Shown here: one piece after another, positions 51,507 to 60,357 of the stretch | How the letters are laid out: every line of letters starts with the position of its first letter | Position numbering within the stretch: the stretch's first letter is position 1 | Origin: Pseudanabaena sp. FACHB-1998 | GTDB taxonomy: Bacteria > Cyanobacteriota > Cyanobacteriia > Pseudanabaenales > Pseudanabaenaceae | Direction: 5' to 3' | DNA length: 64,000 nucleotides | Assembly: GCF_014696355.1 (NCBI RefSeq) | Contig: NZ_JACJQA010000003.1 | Coordinates: 62,001 to 126,000 of the forward strand | Notes under the pieces: generated by a model | Database searches by the model: none | Seen by the model: the letters and a program-made list of their open reading frames with translations, nothing else | What the model was told of the DNA's origin: nothing | Translations under genes and position numbers: made by a program

Positions 51507-52104
51507 GGATTTTGCGAATAGGAATTTGCACTTCACGACGCTTTAATGGGTTGGGCGTATAGGGAGAATCATAGAGAAATTCTCTGGGTTCGCCAGCGAT
51601 TTCATATTCGGGATGCTCGGCTAGCCATTGCTTGAGCTTAGCAATATGCCCTAGATAGCTTTGATAACCATAGGCTCCCTGCACACCTAAGCTGACAACC
51701 AGCATCGGGGGATGATCTTCCACTTGGATATCTCGTGCTACCTGTTGCGGATTAATGCCGCTATTGTTGTAGAGAAATGAGACTTTTGCCTTACCTTTTT
51801 GAAGAGGCTGATTGATGGTTTCGCTGGGATAACGCGCCTCTACGGGAGTAGTCATCGCAATGTTATTGTTGCTGATGTGCTGAAAGAGAGGATTAAAGGA
51901 AGAGCTAGTCGCGTCGCTGAGATTCCCTTCATAGGTATAGGTTCCTGAGCGATAGGCGGGATATTGCTTGATTTCGATTTGGTCGTGGGACGTGGGGGTG
52001 GGAAAGCCGACGGGTAGAGGGGCGGACATAGCTTTTTTTACAGCAATAAAGGCAAAGGGAAGGGCGATCGCCCCGATAATAACGAGAATATGGGAAAGTT
52101 TCAT
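51502..52104 (-). CDS. SOUL heme-binding family protein
   Basis: A 200-residue protein with an N-terminal membrane anchor (LSHILVIIGAIALPFAFIAV). The SOUL domain follows: QIEIKQYPAYRSGTYTYEGN, NNIAMTTPVEARYP, KVSFLYNNSG and the end block AGEPREFLYDSPYTPNPLKRREVQIPI. Family members bind heme or tetrapyrroles. Single gene upstream of nothing obvious; the dnaA gene lies 53 bases upstream on the same strand and may be cotranscribed. Confidence 0.88.
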   Translation of the reverse strand: MKLSHILVIIGAIALPFAFIAVKKAMSAPLPVGFPTPTSHDQIEIKQYPAYRSGTYTYEGNLSDATSSSFNPLFQHISNNNIAMTTPVEARYPSETINQPLQKGKAKVSFLYNNSGINPQQVARDIQVEDHPPMLVVSLGVQGAYGYQSYLGHIAKLKQWLAEHPEYEIAGEPREFLYDSPYTPNPLKRREVQIPIRKIQ

Positions 52105-52120
52105 AAAGCCTCATGAGCCT

Positions 52121-52149
52121 AAAGGATATGTGCGGAGCAGATATCCTTT
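52121..52149. terminator. Small hairpin between dnaA and the SOUL gene
   Basis: AAAGGATAT and ATATCCTTT flank an 11-base loop, nine bases past the dnaA stop. Confidence 0.5.
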
Positions 52150-52157
52150 GGGTTGTA

Positions 52158-53624
52158 CTAATTTTTGGTTTGAGCTACGAGATAGATGCGATCGCTTAAT
52201 TGTCTGAGCAATTGAGCGATATCGCCATCGGTAGATTGTAACTGGGCTACTTTTTCGCAGCTATACATGACTGTTGTATGGTCTTTACCGCCCACCGCTT
52301 CACCAATTTTGGGCAGGCTTAGATTAGTATGTTGGCGCATTAGGTACATCACGATTTGGCGAGCTTGGCTGATTTCGCGGCGGCGCGAATTACCTAATAA
52401 ATCCGAAAGCTCGATATTGAGCATTTCGGTAACTACACTCAATACCATTTCCGCAGAGACTTCTACAGGCTCCTTGGGGGGATTCAGCACAGGCGCGACA
52501 TTTTCCACGGTCATCGGCAAACCTGAAATCGAGATATAGGCTACGGTTCGCACTAATGCGCCTTCAAGTTCGCGAATGTTTGAGGTATAGCTGGCGGCGA
52601 TGTAGTGCAGAACATCGGTAGGAATTTTGAGGTTGTCATATTCGGCTTTCTTTTGCAAAATTGCCATGCGAGTTTCGAGATCAGGGACTTGAATATCGGC
52701 AATTAATCCCATGGAGAAGCGTGAGCAAAGGCGTTCTTGTAAACGAGGAATCTGAGCAGGTGGGCGATCGCTTGCTAAGACAATCTGTTTGCCAGTCTCG
52801 TACAGGGTATTAAAGGTATGGAAAAATTCTTCTTGGGTGTATTCCTTGCCCTCAATGAACTGAATATCATCAATGATCAGCATATCGATTTCGCGATATA
52901 GCTCCCGAAATCTCTGCATACTATCTTTGCGAATTGCCGAGATTAGATCATTGGTGAACTGCTCCGTGGAGACATAGGCAATTCTTGCCTTCGGCTCAAT
53001 TTCGAGGCGGTAATGGGCGATCGCCTGCATTAAGTGCGTCTTGCCTAAGCCCACACCACCGCATAAAAATAAAGGATTAAATTCGCGCCCCGGAAGCTCG
53101 GACACCGCAAGCGCCGCCGCATGAGCCATGCGATTGGTAGAGCCGACCACAAACCGATTGAAATTATATTTGGGGTTGAGATTACTGGGACGGGGCGCAG
53201 AGCCGTTAGTTTCAGATTGGGGATTGGCTTGATTATTGGCGCTAGGGATTGCCGATGCCATTGCTTGCACGGCTTCGGCAGCGATCGCAGTTTCTAGCAT
53301 CCCATCTTGATTAATTTCCGCTTCATCTTCATTAAGTTCTTCGGGTTGCCCACTGGGCGGCTCGGCACTGGGCGCGGAAACAATATGCACCTCAACGGGA
53401 TAGCCTAAAATTTCGCTTACCGCATCTGTAATATTTTGAAAATAATATTTATGGAGCCAATTTTTCGCAAAGGTGGATGGCGTGCGAATAGTCAAGCGAT
53501 CGGCCGTTAGCTCATCAGCCACAACTGTCTTGATCCATCCTTCGTAGGTTGGGCGACTTAGTTGGCTTTCAAGTAGTTCAAGGACTTGATTCCAGAGTGT
53601 TTCTAAGGAAATATCAACAGACAT
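52158..53624 (-). CDS. dnaA: Chromosomal replication initiator DnaA
   Basis: A 488-residue DnaA: domain I ([26 protein letters not shown]), a long acidic/Asn-rich linker (~100-165), the AAA+ domain with [17 protein letters not shown] and [16 protein letters not shown], and the C-terminal DNA-binding signature [15 protein letters not shown]. It initiates replication at oriC by binding DnaA boxes. I see only one weak DnaA-box-like site (TTATCCTGT near 53668) in the upstream gap, so oriC is not evident here, and dnaN is absent. Confidence 0.97.
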   Translation of the reverse strand: MSVDISLETLWNQVLELLESQLSRPTYEGWIKTVVADELTADRLTIRTPSTFAKNWLHKYYFQNITDAVSEILGYPVEVHIVSAPSAEPPSGQPEELNEDEAEINQDGMLETAIAAEAVQAMASAIPSANNQANPQSETNGSAPRPSNLNPKYNFNRFVVGSTNRMAHAAALAVSELPGREFNPLFLCGGVGLGKTHLMQAIAHYRLEIEPKARIAYVSTEQFTNDLISAIRKDSMQRFRELYREIDMLIIDDIQFIEGKEYTQEEFFHTFNTLYETGKQIVLASDRPPAQIPRLQERLCSRFSMGLIADIQVPDLETRMAILQKKAEYDNLKIPTDVLHYIAASYTSNIRELEGALVRTVAYISISGLPMTVENVAPVLNPPKEPVEVSAEMVLSVVTEMLNIELSDLLGNSRRREISQARQIVMYLMRQHTNLSLPKIGEAVGGKDHTTVMYSCEKVAQLQSTDGDIAQLLRQLSDRIYLVAQTKN

Positions 53625-53742
53625 TGTTGGTTGCGATCGGGAGGGCTAATGGCGAAGAATTACGATCTTATCCTGTGTACTAAAATTTGGGGAGTTATTT
53701 TGCAGAGTAATAGTAATTCTCATTATAAAAATTAGCTTTTCA

Positions 53743-53799
53743 GAAACCAATTTTGGTGATTCCAGTGCCAAAGGCACTGGAATCACCAAAATTGGTTTC
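53743..53799. repeat. Hairpin with perfect 27-bp arms upstream of dnaA
   Basis: GAAACCAATTTTGGTGATTC to CAGTGCC, AAA, then the exact complement. Locus-specific arms; it lies 118 bases before dnaA. Confidence 0.75.
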
Positions 53800-53842
53800 A
53801 TAATGGCAATTGCTGAGGGAGTAGAGCGATCGCCAAACCATT

Positions 53843-53957
53843 TATAGCCGTGGTCATTCTTGGAAGGACACAAAACCAGAAGACGAGTTGTGGCGCTTCG
53901 CGCCGCAACTCGCTTCTTGGGTTTTGATTTGTCCTTAGGCAAGTGACCCCAGCTATA
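53843..53957. repeat. Family 1 MITE/REP-like element, reverse full-length copy
   Basis: TATAGCCGTGGTCATTCTTG, GGACACAAAACCAGAAGACG, the core GGCGCTTCGCGCC, then CTTCTTGGGTTTTGATTTGT, CCTTAGGCAAGTGACC and GCTATA. Both ends carry TATAGC/GCTATA. Confidence 0.75.
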
Positions 53958-53997
53958 GTCAATCTAGACGCACTTTACAGGAAATTTAAAATAATTT

Positions 53998-55101
53998 ATG
54001 GAAATGAATGTGCTGCGGACTTCTCACCGCCAAAAACAACCGCGAATAGCTCTCACTATAGGCGATCCCGCAGGTATCGGCATGGAAATCATTCTGAAGG
54101 CTCTAAATAATCCTACTTTGCTGGATCTAGATGCAATTTTTACAATCTTTGGCGATCGCCAATATCTGACCCAAAGTTATCATTTGTTAAAAAATCAGAC
54201 CGATGCATCAATGGTCGATCCCGATCGCTTGCCTGAGCATATAAAAATTGTCGATATCGCAGTAGATGGGGTAGATAGCAAGGATATTGTTTTAGGGCTA
54301 GGCAATCGCGCTAGTGGGGCAGCAAGTTTTGCATATCTTGATACAGCGATCGCCCAAACTCTAGCAGGAAAATTTGAGGCGATCGTCACTGCTCCCATTG
54401 CCAAATCTGCATGGAAACAAGCGGAACATAACTATGCGGGACAAACTGAGTTACTAGCGGAACGTAGCCAAATCAAGGATTTTGGGATGTTATTTGTCGG
54501 CAAATCGCCCTATACGGATTGGATCTTTAAAACTTTGCTTGCGACCGTGCATATTCCTTTGAGTGAAGTATCTCAGCGCTTAACTCCTGAGTTAATCGAA
54601 CAGAAGCTAGACCTATTGAGCCGATCGCTCCTACAGGATTTCGGGATTTCTAATCCTCGCATAGCCCTATCGGGGATCAATCCCCATAGTGGTGAGATGG
54701 GACAACTGGGGCGCGAAGAATGTGATTGGTTACAGCCACTCATAGATCGCTATCGCCTCAAACATCCCCATGTCACCATTACTAATCCGATTCCGCCCGA
54801 TACCATGTGGATTAACCCCGCTAAAGCTTGGCGCGATCGCGATCGGGTACATCTTGGTTATGACGCTTATCTTGCCATGTATCACGATCAGGGCTTGATC
54901 CCCGTCAAGCTGTTAGCCTTTGATCGTGCAGTAAATACAACTATTGGGTTGCCCTTTGTGCGAACATCTCCCGATCACGGCACAGCCTTTGATATTGCAG
55001 GCAAAGGCTGTGCCGATCCCGCCAGTATGGTCGAGTCCATTAAATTAGCGATCGAGCTTGCCAAAATCAGGAAAGAAACTGTATCTACTCAATCCCTGTG
55101 A
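53998..55101 (+). CDS. pdxA: 4-hydroxythreonine-4-phosphate dehydrogenase
   Basis: Oxidises 4-phosphohydroxy-L-threonine in DXP-dependent vitamin B6 synthesis. A 367-residue PdxA with ALTIGDPAGIGMEIILKAL near the N-terminus, EAIVTAPIAKSAWKQAEHNYAGQTELLAE in the middle, and SGINPHSGEMGQLGREECDW and MYHDQGLIPVKLL, which provide the metal-binding histidines. The end FVRTSPDHGTAFDIAGKGCADP is diagnostic. The 3' end overlaps the convergent Uma2 gene by 17 bases. Confidence 0.96.
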   Translation: MEMNVLRTSHRQKQPRIALTIGDPAGIGMEIILKALNNPTLLDLDAIFTIFGDRQYLTQSYHLLKNQTDASMVDPDRLPEHIKIVDIAVDGVDSKDIVLGLGNRASGAASFAYLDTAIAQTLAGKFEAIVTAPIAKSAWKQAEHNYAGQTELLAERSQIKDFGMLFVGKSPYTDWIFKTLLATVHIPLSEVSQRLTPELIEQKLDLLSRSLLQDFGISNPRIALSGINPHSGEMGQLGREECDWLQPLIDRYRLKHPHVTITNPIPPDTMWINPAKAWRDRDRVHLGYDAYLAMYHDQGLIPVKLLAFDRAVNTTIGLPFVRTSPDHGTAFDIAGKGCADPASMVESIKLAIELAKIRKETVSTQSL

Positions 55102-55744
55102 TGCGGCGATAAATTTCTGAAAGGGGAATTTCGATATTGAGGCTGGGCAAGATGACTTTCTGATCTAAGCGATCGCTTATTTGCAACTGCCAGATATTTC
55201 TATTCTCAGCCTTAAAATTGGTATTAGAGTAATGCTCGATATATGGCTCTGATTGACTGATGAGTAGATATTCAGCGAGGTGGGGAATGGAACGATATTT
55301 ACGGAACTTCTCACCGCGATCATAGCCCTCTGTTGATGGAGATAATACTTCCACAATCAGCAAAGGATTGAGAATTTCGTCAGTGCGGTTCTCATTAAAC
55401 TCTGGTTCACCATCAATCACCAGCACATCGGCATAAGTACCACAATTGAATTCTGGAATCCAGATCCGCATATCGCCGTTGTATATACGCAAATCGGTAT
55501 CTCTTAGTAAAAACCCCAGATAAATGATCAAATTAACAGCGATCGCACTATGATTTGCGGTTCCTCCAGACATCGTAAAAACTTCTCCATTACAGTATTC
55601 GAGACGCTCTTCGGCAGTTTCAGAAAGCGATCGATATTCATCCAGAGTTACAAAAGTTTGGTTATTTAGATTAGCCTCTTGATCGGCAATATTTGGATCA
55701 CTTTCGGGTGATGTTGGCTTAAGGCGATCGACTGTAACGACCAT
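55085..55744 (-). CDS. Uma2 family (DUF820) PD-(D/E)XK nuclease-like protein
   Basis: A 219-residue Uma2 protein with FVTLDEYRSLSETAEERLEYCNGEVFTMSG, GTYADVLVIDGEPEF, PLLIVEVLSPSTEGYDRGEKFRKYR and LAEYLLISQSEPYIEHY. ATG 55744 (AAGGTG upstream) is preferred to a TTG at 55801. It converges with and overlaps pdxA. Of the three Uma2 genes in the window this one has the most complete active-site pattern. Confidence 0.87.
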   Translation of the reverse strand: MVVTVDRLKPTSPESDPNIADQEANLNNQTFVTLDEYRSLSETAEERLEYCNGEVFTMSGGTANHSAIAVNLIIYLGFLLRDTDLRIYNGDMRIWIPEFNCGTYADVLVIDGEPEFNENRTDEILNPLLIVEVLSPSTEGYDRGEKFRKYRSIPHLAEYLLISQSEPYIEHYSNTNFKAENRNIWQLQISDRLDQKVILPSLNIEIPLSEIYRRITGIE

Positions 55745-55867
55745 GACTACACCTTGAATTAATCTTTGATAATTATAGTGGTTTTCTATTAATCGCCCCA
55801 AACCCTATGACTCAGGCAGCAAAATGGAGCATAATTATTAGCAGAAATTTAGCTTTAAGGCAAACCT

Positions 55868-56269
55868 ATGCAGGATCAAAATTGGGGTGATGAGGAGTTA
55901 TGGATCGTGACCGCTAGTTCGGCAAATGTCCCACAAGCATCGACCACTGGTCAAAAAAGTCCAACTCGTGATTTCAATCCCTATAACAATCCTTCTAAGG
56001 CAACGGTATCAGGTGAGGAAGTGCAAGCGAGTCGCGTCAAGGCAGAAACTTTGGCTGTCCAAATGTCTCAGTTTGTTAGGATTATTGGTCGAGTCTTTGC
56101 TACTGCTCAACAACAAATCGATCCTCTCGCGGGGCTGCAACTGGATGAGATTAAGCTTGCCGTTGAGATTTCAGGTAAGGGTGAAATTAAGTTGCTGGGT
56201 ACTGGTATCGAGACATCTGGCAAAGGGGCGATCGAGTTAAAATTTAAAAGGATTGATCCATCTAAATAA
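55868..56269 (+). CDS. Pepco-like small protein, first gene of the caspase-GUN4 operon
   Basis: A 133-residue protein with a variable acidic N-terminus (MQDQNWGDEELWIVTASSAN). The conserved C-terminal half, FVRIIGRVFATAQQQ and LQLDEIKLAVEISGKGEIKLLGTG, ends in KGAIELKFKRID. It resembles the Pepco/Trypco small domains that accompany peptidases in bacterial conflict systems; the name is from memory and tentative. The two-strand 'VEISGKGEIKLLG...GAIELKFKR' pattern suggests a beta-sandwich. Four genes in tight succession start here. Confidence 0.7.
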   Translation: MQDQNWGDEELWIVTASSANVPQASTTGQKSPTRDFNPYNNPSKATVSGEEVQASRVKAETLAVQMSQFVRIIGRVFATAQQQIDPLAGLQLDEIKLAVEISGKGEIKLLGTGIETSGKGAIELKFKRIDPSK

Positions 56270-56272
56270 GTA

Positions 56273-56458
56273 ATGGGTAAAAAGAATCATGAGAAATCAA
56301 TTAATTCGCTTAAACAACGAATTATTGAGCATCAGCAAAAAATTGACGTAGAGCTACTGAAAGATTATCCCGACTTGGGATTAATTCGTCATTGGCAAAA
56401 AGAGATTCGCGCCTTTGAACTTGGTATTGAAAAAGCACAAAAAAGATTAAGGAGATAA
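56273..56458 (+). CDS. 61-residue coiled-coil protein of the caspase-GUN4 operon
   Basis: Strongly charged and almost wholly helical: KKNHEKSINSLKQRIIEHQQKI followed by LIRHWQKEIRAFELGIEKAQKRLRR. I recall similar short proteins next to Pepco-like genes in other cyanobacteria. It starts three bases after the previous stop and ends two bases before the next start. Probably a protein-protein adaptor; unproven. Confidence 0.75.
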   Translation: MGKKNHEKSINSLKQRIIEHQQKIDVELLKDYPDLGLIRHWQKEIRAFELGIEKAQKRLRR

Positions 56459-56460
56459 AT

Positions 56461-56736
56461 ATGCAGGTTACAGAGTTCCCGATAAATTCTCTAGTGAATT
56501 CCTATAGACCAAAGACGATCGCCAATCCGACTCTTAATACTTTGATTGCTGAGCTAGGGGTTGAATGTCAGAGGGTGATCATGCTGGTACATCAACTGCA
56601 ATTACCAAATATTAGCGATCGCCAAAAAGTTGATGTATTGGCAGAGTTAAATGCTTCTATAATTCATTTACAGTCTCATTGTGACGACGATTTACAGGAT
56701 CTGATTGCGGATGAGTTGGAAAGTATTATTCCTTAA
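56461..56736 (+). CDS. 91-residue helical protein of the caspase-GUN4 operon
   Basis: A small, mostly helical protein. LIAELGVECQRVIMLVHQLQL is followed by SDRQKVDVLAELNASIIHLQSHCDDDLQDLIADELE. No known domain is recognised. Preceded by AAGGAG (56449-56454) at a normal distance. Its position between the coiled-coil protein and the caspase suggests a regulator or chaperone of the protease, which is inference. Confidence 0.8.
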   Translation: MQVTEFPINSLVNSYRPKTIANPTLNTLIAELGVECQRVIMLVHQLQLPNISDRQKVDVLAELNASIIHLQSHCDDDLQDLIADELESIIP

Positions 56737-56768
56737 ATCACATTTTTAGAAAGAGTTTGCAGTCAGCT

Positions 56769-58376
56769 ATGGCGAGAAATTGCGCGGTAATTGTCGGAAT
56801 CAATGACTATGATGAGATTTCGCCTCTGAAGTATGCCAAAAGCGATGCGGAGAGAATGCGTGATTTTTTCATGCAGGATTTGGGCGTTAGTCAGGACGAT
56901 CTGTACTTTTTTACCGATGACTCGCCGCGCAATGCTCAGGGGCGCAAGACACAGCCGACCTATGGCACGCTCAAGTCTTTTTTAGGCGATCGCTTTGCCA
57001 ACCCTTTTCTATCCGCAGGGGATACACTGTGGTTTTACTTTAGTGGTCATGGGATGCCCTGTGAGGGGCGCGATTATCTTTTGCCTAGCGATGGTAATCC
57101 GCGTTCTATTCCCGATCTGGCGATTCCGATTGGTTATGTGACGGAACGCTTGCGGCGGAGTGGTGCGGATAATGTGGTGATGTTGATCGATGCTTGTCGC
57201 AGTGATGGTGCGAAGAATGCGGGTATGGGCATCGGTGAGGAGAAGCAGCAGGGTGTAATTACGTTCTTTTCTTGCAGTCCGTCACAGGTTTCCTATGAGA
57301 TTGATGAGATTGGACAAGGGGCGTTTACGAATGTGTTGTTGGAGGCGTTGCGGATTCAGGGTGAAGGAAATTGCGCGACAGTGGAGCGTTTTTATCAATT
57401 TTTGAGAACTCAAGTACCACGTCTGACGCAACGCTATAAGAACTATGTGCAAACACCCTATGCTGCGATCGAGCCAGCTACGAAGTTACATTATATTTTG
57501 TTGCCGAAATTTGCCAACCTCACCGATATTGGCTTACTGCGAGAAGAGGCGGGTGATGCCGAACTTGAAGGGGATTTTGCTTTAGCTTTTCAGTTATGGC
57601 TGCGGGTAAATGTCGCGGCTGGTGGTACGGATATAAAGGCTATTAAAGCTTTTCAGCGTTTGGCTAATAAGCAATCTGCGCCTAATTCGCAAACACAAGA
57701 AAGAATTAGCGATCAGGGTAGTAAAACTCCTTCAGTGTCGTCTATTTCACCACCTGCTGTTCCTAAAGAATTGCAGAGAGATATTTCCAGAACAACGCTG
57801 CAAATGTCGTTAGAGCCAGAGGTGACTAATAATCTTGTGAACTTGCTGAGTACTAAAGGGATCGACTATTGCGAGCTAGAAAATTTGCTGAAGAATAAGC
57901 AATGGTATGAGGCGGATAAATTGACCGATCGCTTGATGCTTAAGGCTTCAGGACGGGAGAAAGAAAGATGGATCGATCTTGATAGTATTAAAAACTTTCC
58001 CTGCGAAGATTTACAGACGATTGATCGCCTATGGGTGCATTACAGCAATGGACTTTATGGCTTTAGCGTCCAGAAAAAAATATATGTTGAGTGTGGTGGT
58101 AAGCTAAATTTTAGTAATCCGATTTTCAATTCTGAGCCTTGGAAAAGATTTTGCGATCGCACAGCATGGAAAAGCGAGGGTAGGTGGGTGGAATATCACC
58201 AACCATTTTTCAAGGAAAATTTTATGTGTGTTAAGGGACACCTCCCATTTTATAGGGGTTGTGGGAATGCGAAGGGTCTGGATTTTTATGGTTTCCATTT
58301 TGTGGGTGAAATTAATAGAATGGGGGGGTGGGTGGGTATTTACTTCTTTTCTCGCATCGAGACTTGTGAAGTCTAA
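56769..58376 (+). CDS. Caspase-like (C14) protease fused to a GUN4 domain
   Basis: A ~535-residue protein. The caspase/metacaspase domain covers ~1-240: MARNCAVIVGINDYDEISPL, catalytic His in FYFSGHGMPCEGRDYL (~92) and catalytic Cys in VVMLIDACRSDGAKN (~143). A helical segment follows (GLLREEAGDAELEGDFALAFQLWLRV), then a low-complexity linker. The GUN4 domain is at ~375-535: LLKNKQWYEADKLTDRLML, FPCEDLQTIDRLWVHYSNGLYGFSVQKKIY and GHLPF, ending FFSRIETCEV. GUN4 binds Mg-protoporphyrin-type tetrapyrroles, so the protease may respond to pigment status. ATG 56769 is preferred to TTG 56757. Confidence 0.9.
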   Translation: MARNCAVIVGINDYDEISPLKYAKSDAERMRDFFMQDLGVSQDDLYFFTDDSPRNAQGRKTQPTYGTLKSFLGDRFANPFLSAGDTLWFYFSGHGMPCEGRDYLLPSDGNPRSIPDLAIPIGYVTERLRRSGADNVVMLIDACRSDGAKNAGMGIGEEKQQGVITFFSCSPSQVSYEIDEIGQGAFTNVLLEALRIQGEGNCATVERFYQFLRTQVPRLTQRYKNYVQTPYAAIEPATKLHYILLPKFANLTDIGLLREEAGDAELEGDFALAFQLWLRVNVAAGGTDIKAIKAFQRLANKQSAPNSQTQERISDQGSKTPSVSSISPPAVPKELQRDISRTTLQMSLEPEVTNNLVNLLSTKGIDYCELENLLKNKQWYEADKLTDRLMLKASGREKERWIDLDSIKNFPCEDLQTIDRLWVHYSNGLYGFSVQKKIYVECGGKLNFSNPIFNSEPWKRFCDRTAWKSEGRWVEYHQPFFKENFMCVKGHLPFYRGCGNAKGLDFYGFHFVGEINRMGGWVGIYFFSRIETCEV

Positions 58377-58480
58377 ACCGTAAAGCTTTCACACCTCTAT
58401 TAAGATTTGTAAGCCGACAATTTCTTACAGCATAATCAGCATCCTAGCGTTTCGTTACCTGTCACCAGACCCATCATCCT

Positions 58481-58720
58481 GTAGGGGCAAAGCATTCCCA
58501 CCACAATCTATAAATTCTGCAATTATCTCAAATTGGGAATGCTCTGCCCTTAACCTCCAACATTTATCGAAAATCCCCAAACTTCCCTTAACCTCCAACA
58601 TTCACCGAAAATCTCAAACCGCTGGGATAAATTATCGGTAACCGCCAAGAGGGTAGAGCATTTGCGTATAAAGATTTCGGTGATAATTTGCAGATATTGC
58701 CGCAAATGCTCTACCCCTAC
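58481..58720. repeat. REP/BIME unit 1 (two hairpins)
   Basis: Hairpin A (58481-58550) starts GTAGGGGCAAAGCATTCCC and closes with GGGAATGCTCTGCCC. Hairpin B (58651-58720) is GGGTAGAGCATTTGCG ... CGCAAATGCTCTACCCCTAC, i.e. GTAGGGG at its base on the other strand. The GTAG at the hairpin foot is the known RAYT recognition feature. Its last 117 bp (58604-58720) are identical to 58828-58944. Confidence 0.85.
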
Positions 58721-58742
58721 AGCGATTGATTTCACGATTCCC

Positions 58743-58944
58743 TTAGAGGCAGAGCATTCCCGCCACAATCTATAAATTCTACAATCATCTCAAATTGGGA
58801 ATGCTCTGCCCTTAACCTCCAACATCTACCGAAAATCTCAAACCGCTGGGATAAATTATCGGTAACCGCCAAGAGGGTAGAGCATTTGCGTATAAAGATT
58901 TCGGTGATAATTTGCAGATATTGCCGCAAATGCTCTACCCCTAC
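58743..58944. repeat. REP/BIME unit 2 (two hairpins)
   Basis: Hairpin C (58743-58812, TTAGAGGCAGAGCATTCCC) and hairpin D (58875-58944), in the same order as unit 1. The 58828-58944 half is an exact copy of 58604-58720. Unit 1 carries an extra ~38 bp in its middle. The last hairpin lies 27 bases before the transposase start. Confidence 0.85.
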
Positions 58945-58971
58945 ATTTATCGTATTTGCCACATTTGTTTT

Positions 58972-59451
58972 ATGTCTTACAATCCTGAAATTCATCATCG
59001 GCGCTCTATCCGTTTGCAAGGATATGACTACACAAACACAGGAATCTATTTTTTAACTATCTGTTGCAATCAAAGACAGCATTTGTTTGGAGAAATAGAT
59101 AATGGAGAGATGAAAATAAATGCGATCGGTCAAATTATTTCTAATCTATGGCAAAAAATTCCTCAGCATTTCCCTAATGTAGAACTTGATAGATTCGTTC
59201 TGATGCCCGATCACCTTCATGAAATTATCCTAATCTCAGAATCAACAGAAAAATCCTCATTAGCCAATATTGTCCAGAATTTTAAATCTATTTCCTCTCG
59301 CAAAATCAACCGTATTAACAAAAACTACGGCGTATCAATTTGGCAACGCAACTATTATGAAAAGATTGTCAGGTCTGAACAGGAATTAAAAAATCTGCGT
59401 GAATATATCGAGAATAATCCAGCTAATTGGACAGATCGCAAGACCGAATAA
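58972..59451 (+). CDS. rayT: REP-associated tyrosine transposase (RAYT, IS200-like)
   Basis: A 159-residue HUH-type Y1 transposase. SIRLQGYDYTNTGIYFLTICC and HLFGEIDNGEM lead to the catalytic HUH motif LMPDHLHEIIL (HLH, ~80-82); the nucleophile tyrosine lies in IWQRNYYEKIVRSEQEL, with REYIENNPANW at the end. All residues needed appear intact. The start is ATG 58972; the frame extends to 58912 through a REP hairpin. RAYTs mobilise the REP hairpins they are flanked by, and such hairpins occur on both sides. Confidence 0.9.
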   Translation: MSYNPEIHHRRSIRLQGYDYTNTGIYFLTICCNQRQHLFGEIDNGEMKINAIGQIISNLWQKIPQHFPNVELDRFVLMPDHLHEIILISESTEKSSLANIVQNFKSISSRKINRINKNYGVSIWQRNYYEKIVRSEQELKNLREYIENNPANWTDRKTE

Positions 59452-59483
59452 ATCGAAATAACGTTTTTATTTCCATAATTCCC

Positions 59484-59553
59484 TTAGGGGCAGAGCATTT
59501 CCGCAGAAATTTATGATTTTTCAGAACGCCTCAAATTGGGAATGCTCTGCCCT
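59484..59553. repeat. REP hairpin downstream of the RAYT gene
   Basis: TTAGGGGCAGAGCATTTCC ... GGGAATGCTCTGCCCTA, the same family as hairpins A and C, followed by the shared ACCTCCAACATTCATC. It brackets the transposase gene together with units 1 and 2. Confidence 0.8.
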
Positions 59554-59640
59554 AAACCTCCAACATTCATCAACAATCCCCAGACCGCAGGGATAAGCGA
59601 TCAATAAAAGCAAAGATGTCAACTTTAATACCATTAGCAA

Positions 59641-59675
59641 AAAAAAGAGGCGGCGCATTGCGCCGCCTCTTTTTT
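59641..59675 (-). terminator. rplI terminator
   Basis: AAAAAAGAGGCGGCGC-ATT-GCGCCGCCTCTTTTTT, seven bases past the rplI stop. Confidence 0.85.
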
Positions 59676-59681
59676 AGGAAA

Positions 59682-60143
59682 TTATTCAGGAATAACTTGG
59701 ATTTTAATGTTAGCAGTGACTTCAGCATGAAGCTTAATCGATACATCGTAAGTACCTGTTTGATTAATTTCAGGAATTGTGATGTCGCGGTGATCGATTT
59801 CGAGCATAGACTTAGCTGTAATCAACAGAGCTACTTCGCGATCGGTCACAGTCCCGAAAATAGAGTTGCCTTCGCCAACCTTTTTCTTGATAATAAAGCC
59901 GCCAATAGTTGAAAGCGCTACCTTACGGCTTTCAGCCTCTTGACGAATAGCAATCAAGCGTTGACGCTCAACTTCTTTACGTCTTTCGACTTCTTTAACA
60001 ACACCTGTGGTTGCACGGATTGCTAAACCTTGAGGTATGAGGAAATTTTGAGCATAACCGGGCGCTACGGATACTAAATCGCCGAGTTTACCTAATTTTG
60101 TGACATTTTTGGTCAGCATGACCTGCAAATTACTCTTTGCCAT
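59682..60143 (-). CDS. rplI: 50S ribosomal protein L9
   Basis: A 153-residue L9: the N-terminal rRNA-binding domain VMLTKNVTKLGKLGDLVSVAPGYAQNFLIPQGLA is joined by a long charged helix (VEVERRKEVERQRL) to the C-terminal domain SIFGTVTDREVALLI. The length and layout are standard. No dnaB or rpsR neighbour is present. Confidence 0.97.
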   Translation of the reverse strand: MAKSNLQVMLTKNVTKLGKLGDLVSVAPGYAQNFLIPQGLAIRATTGVVKEVERRKEVERQRLIAIRQEAESRKVALSTIGGFIIKKKVGEGNSIFGTVTDREVALLITAKSMLEIDHRDITIPEINQTGTYDVSIKLHAEVTANIKIQVIPE

Positions 60144-60357
60144 GTGCTTTTGACTCTTGTTCGTTTAAAGATAAATTTGATGTTTACAAAAGTTAGCTTA
60201 TAGCCAAATTTTGTAAAGCTAGGAAGTAGAATTGGAGCTACCTATGGTCAAACAACAATGTTAGACCTAATATAGATACATTAGGATTTACGGTTTTAAC
60301 CAGACTCCCTAGTATAGCGAAAAAAACTGGCTTTGTAGACTCTACAAAAAATTTACG

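Noticed and set aside
53625-53997. Replication origin beside dnaA
   Set aside because: Only one weak DnaA-box-like site (TTATCCTGT) was seen and no cluster or AT-rich unwinding element; the gap is filled by hairpin elements.
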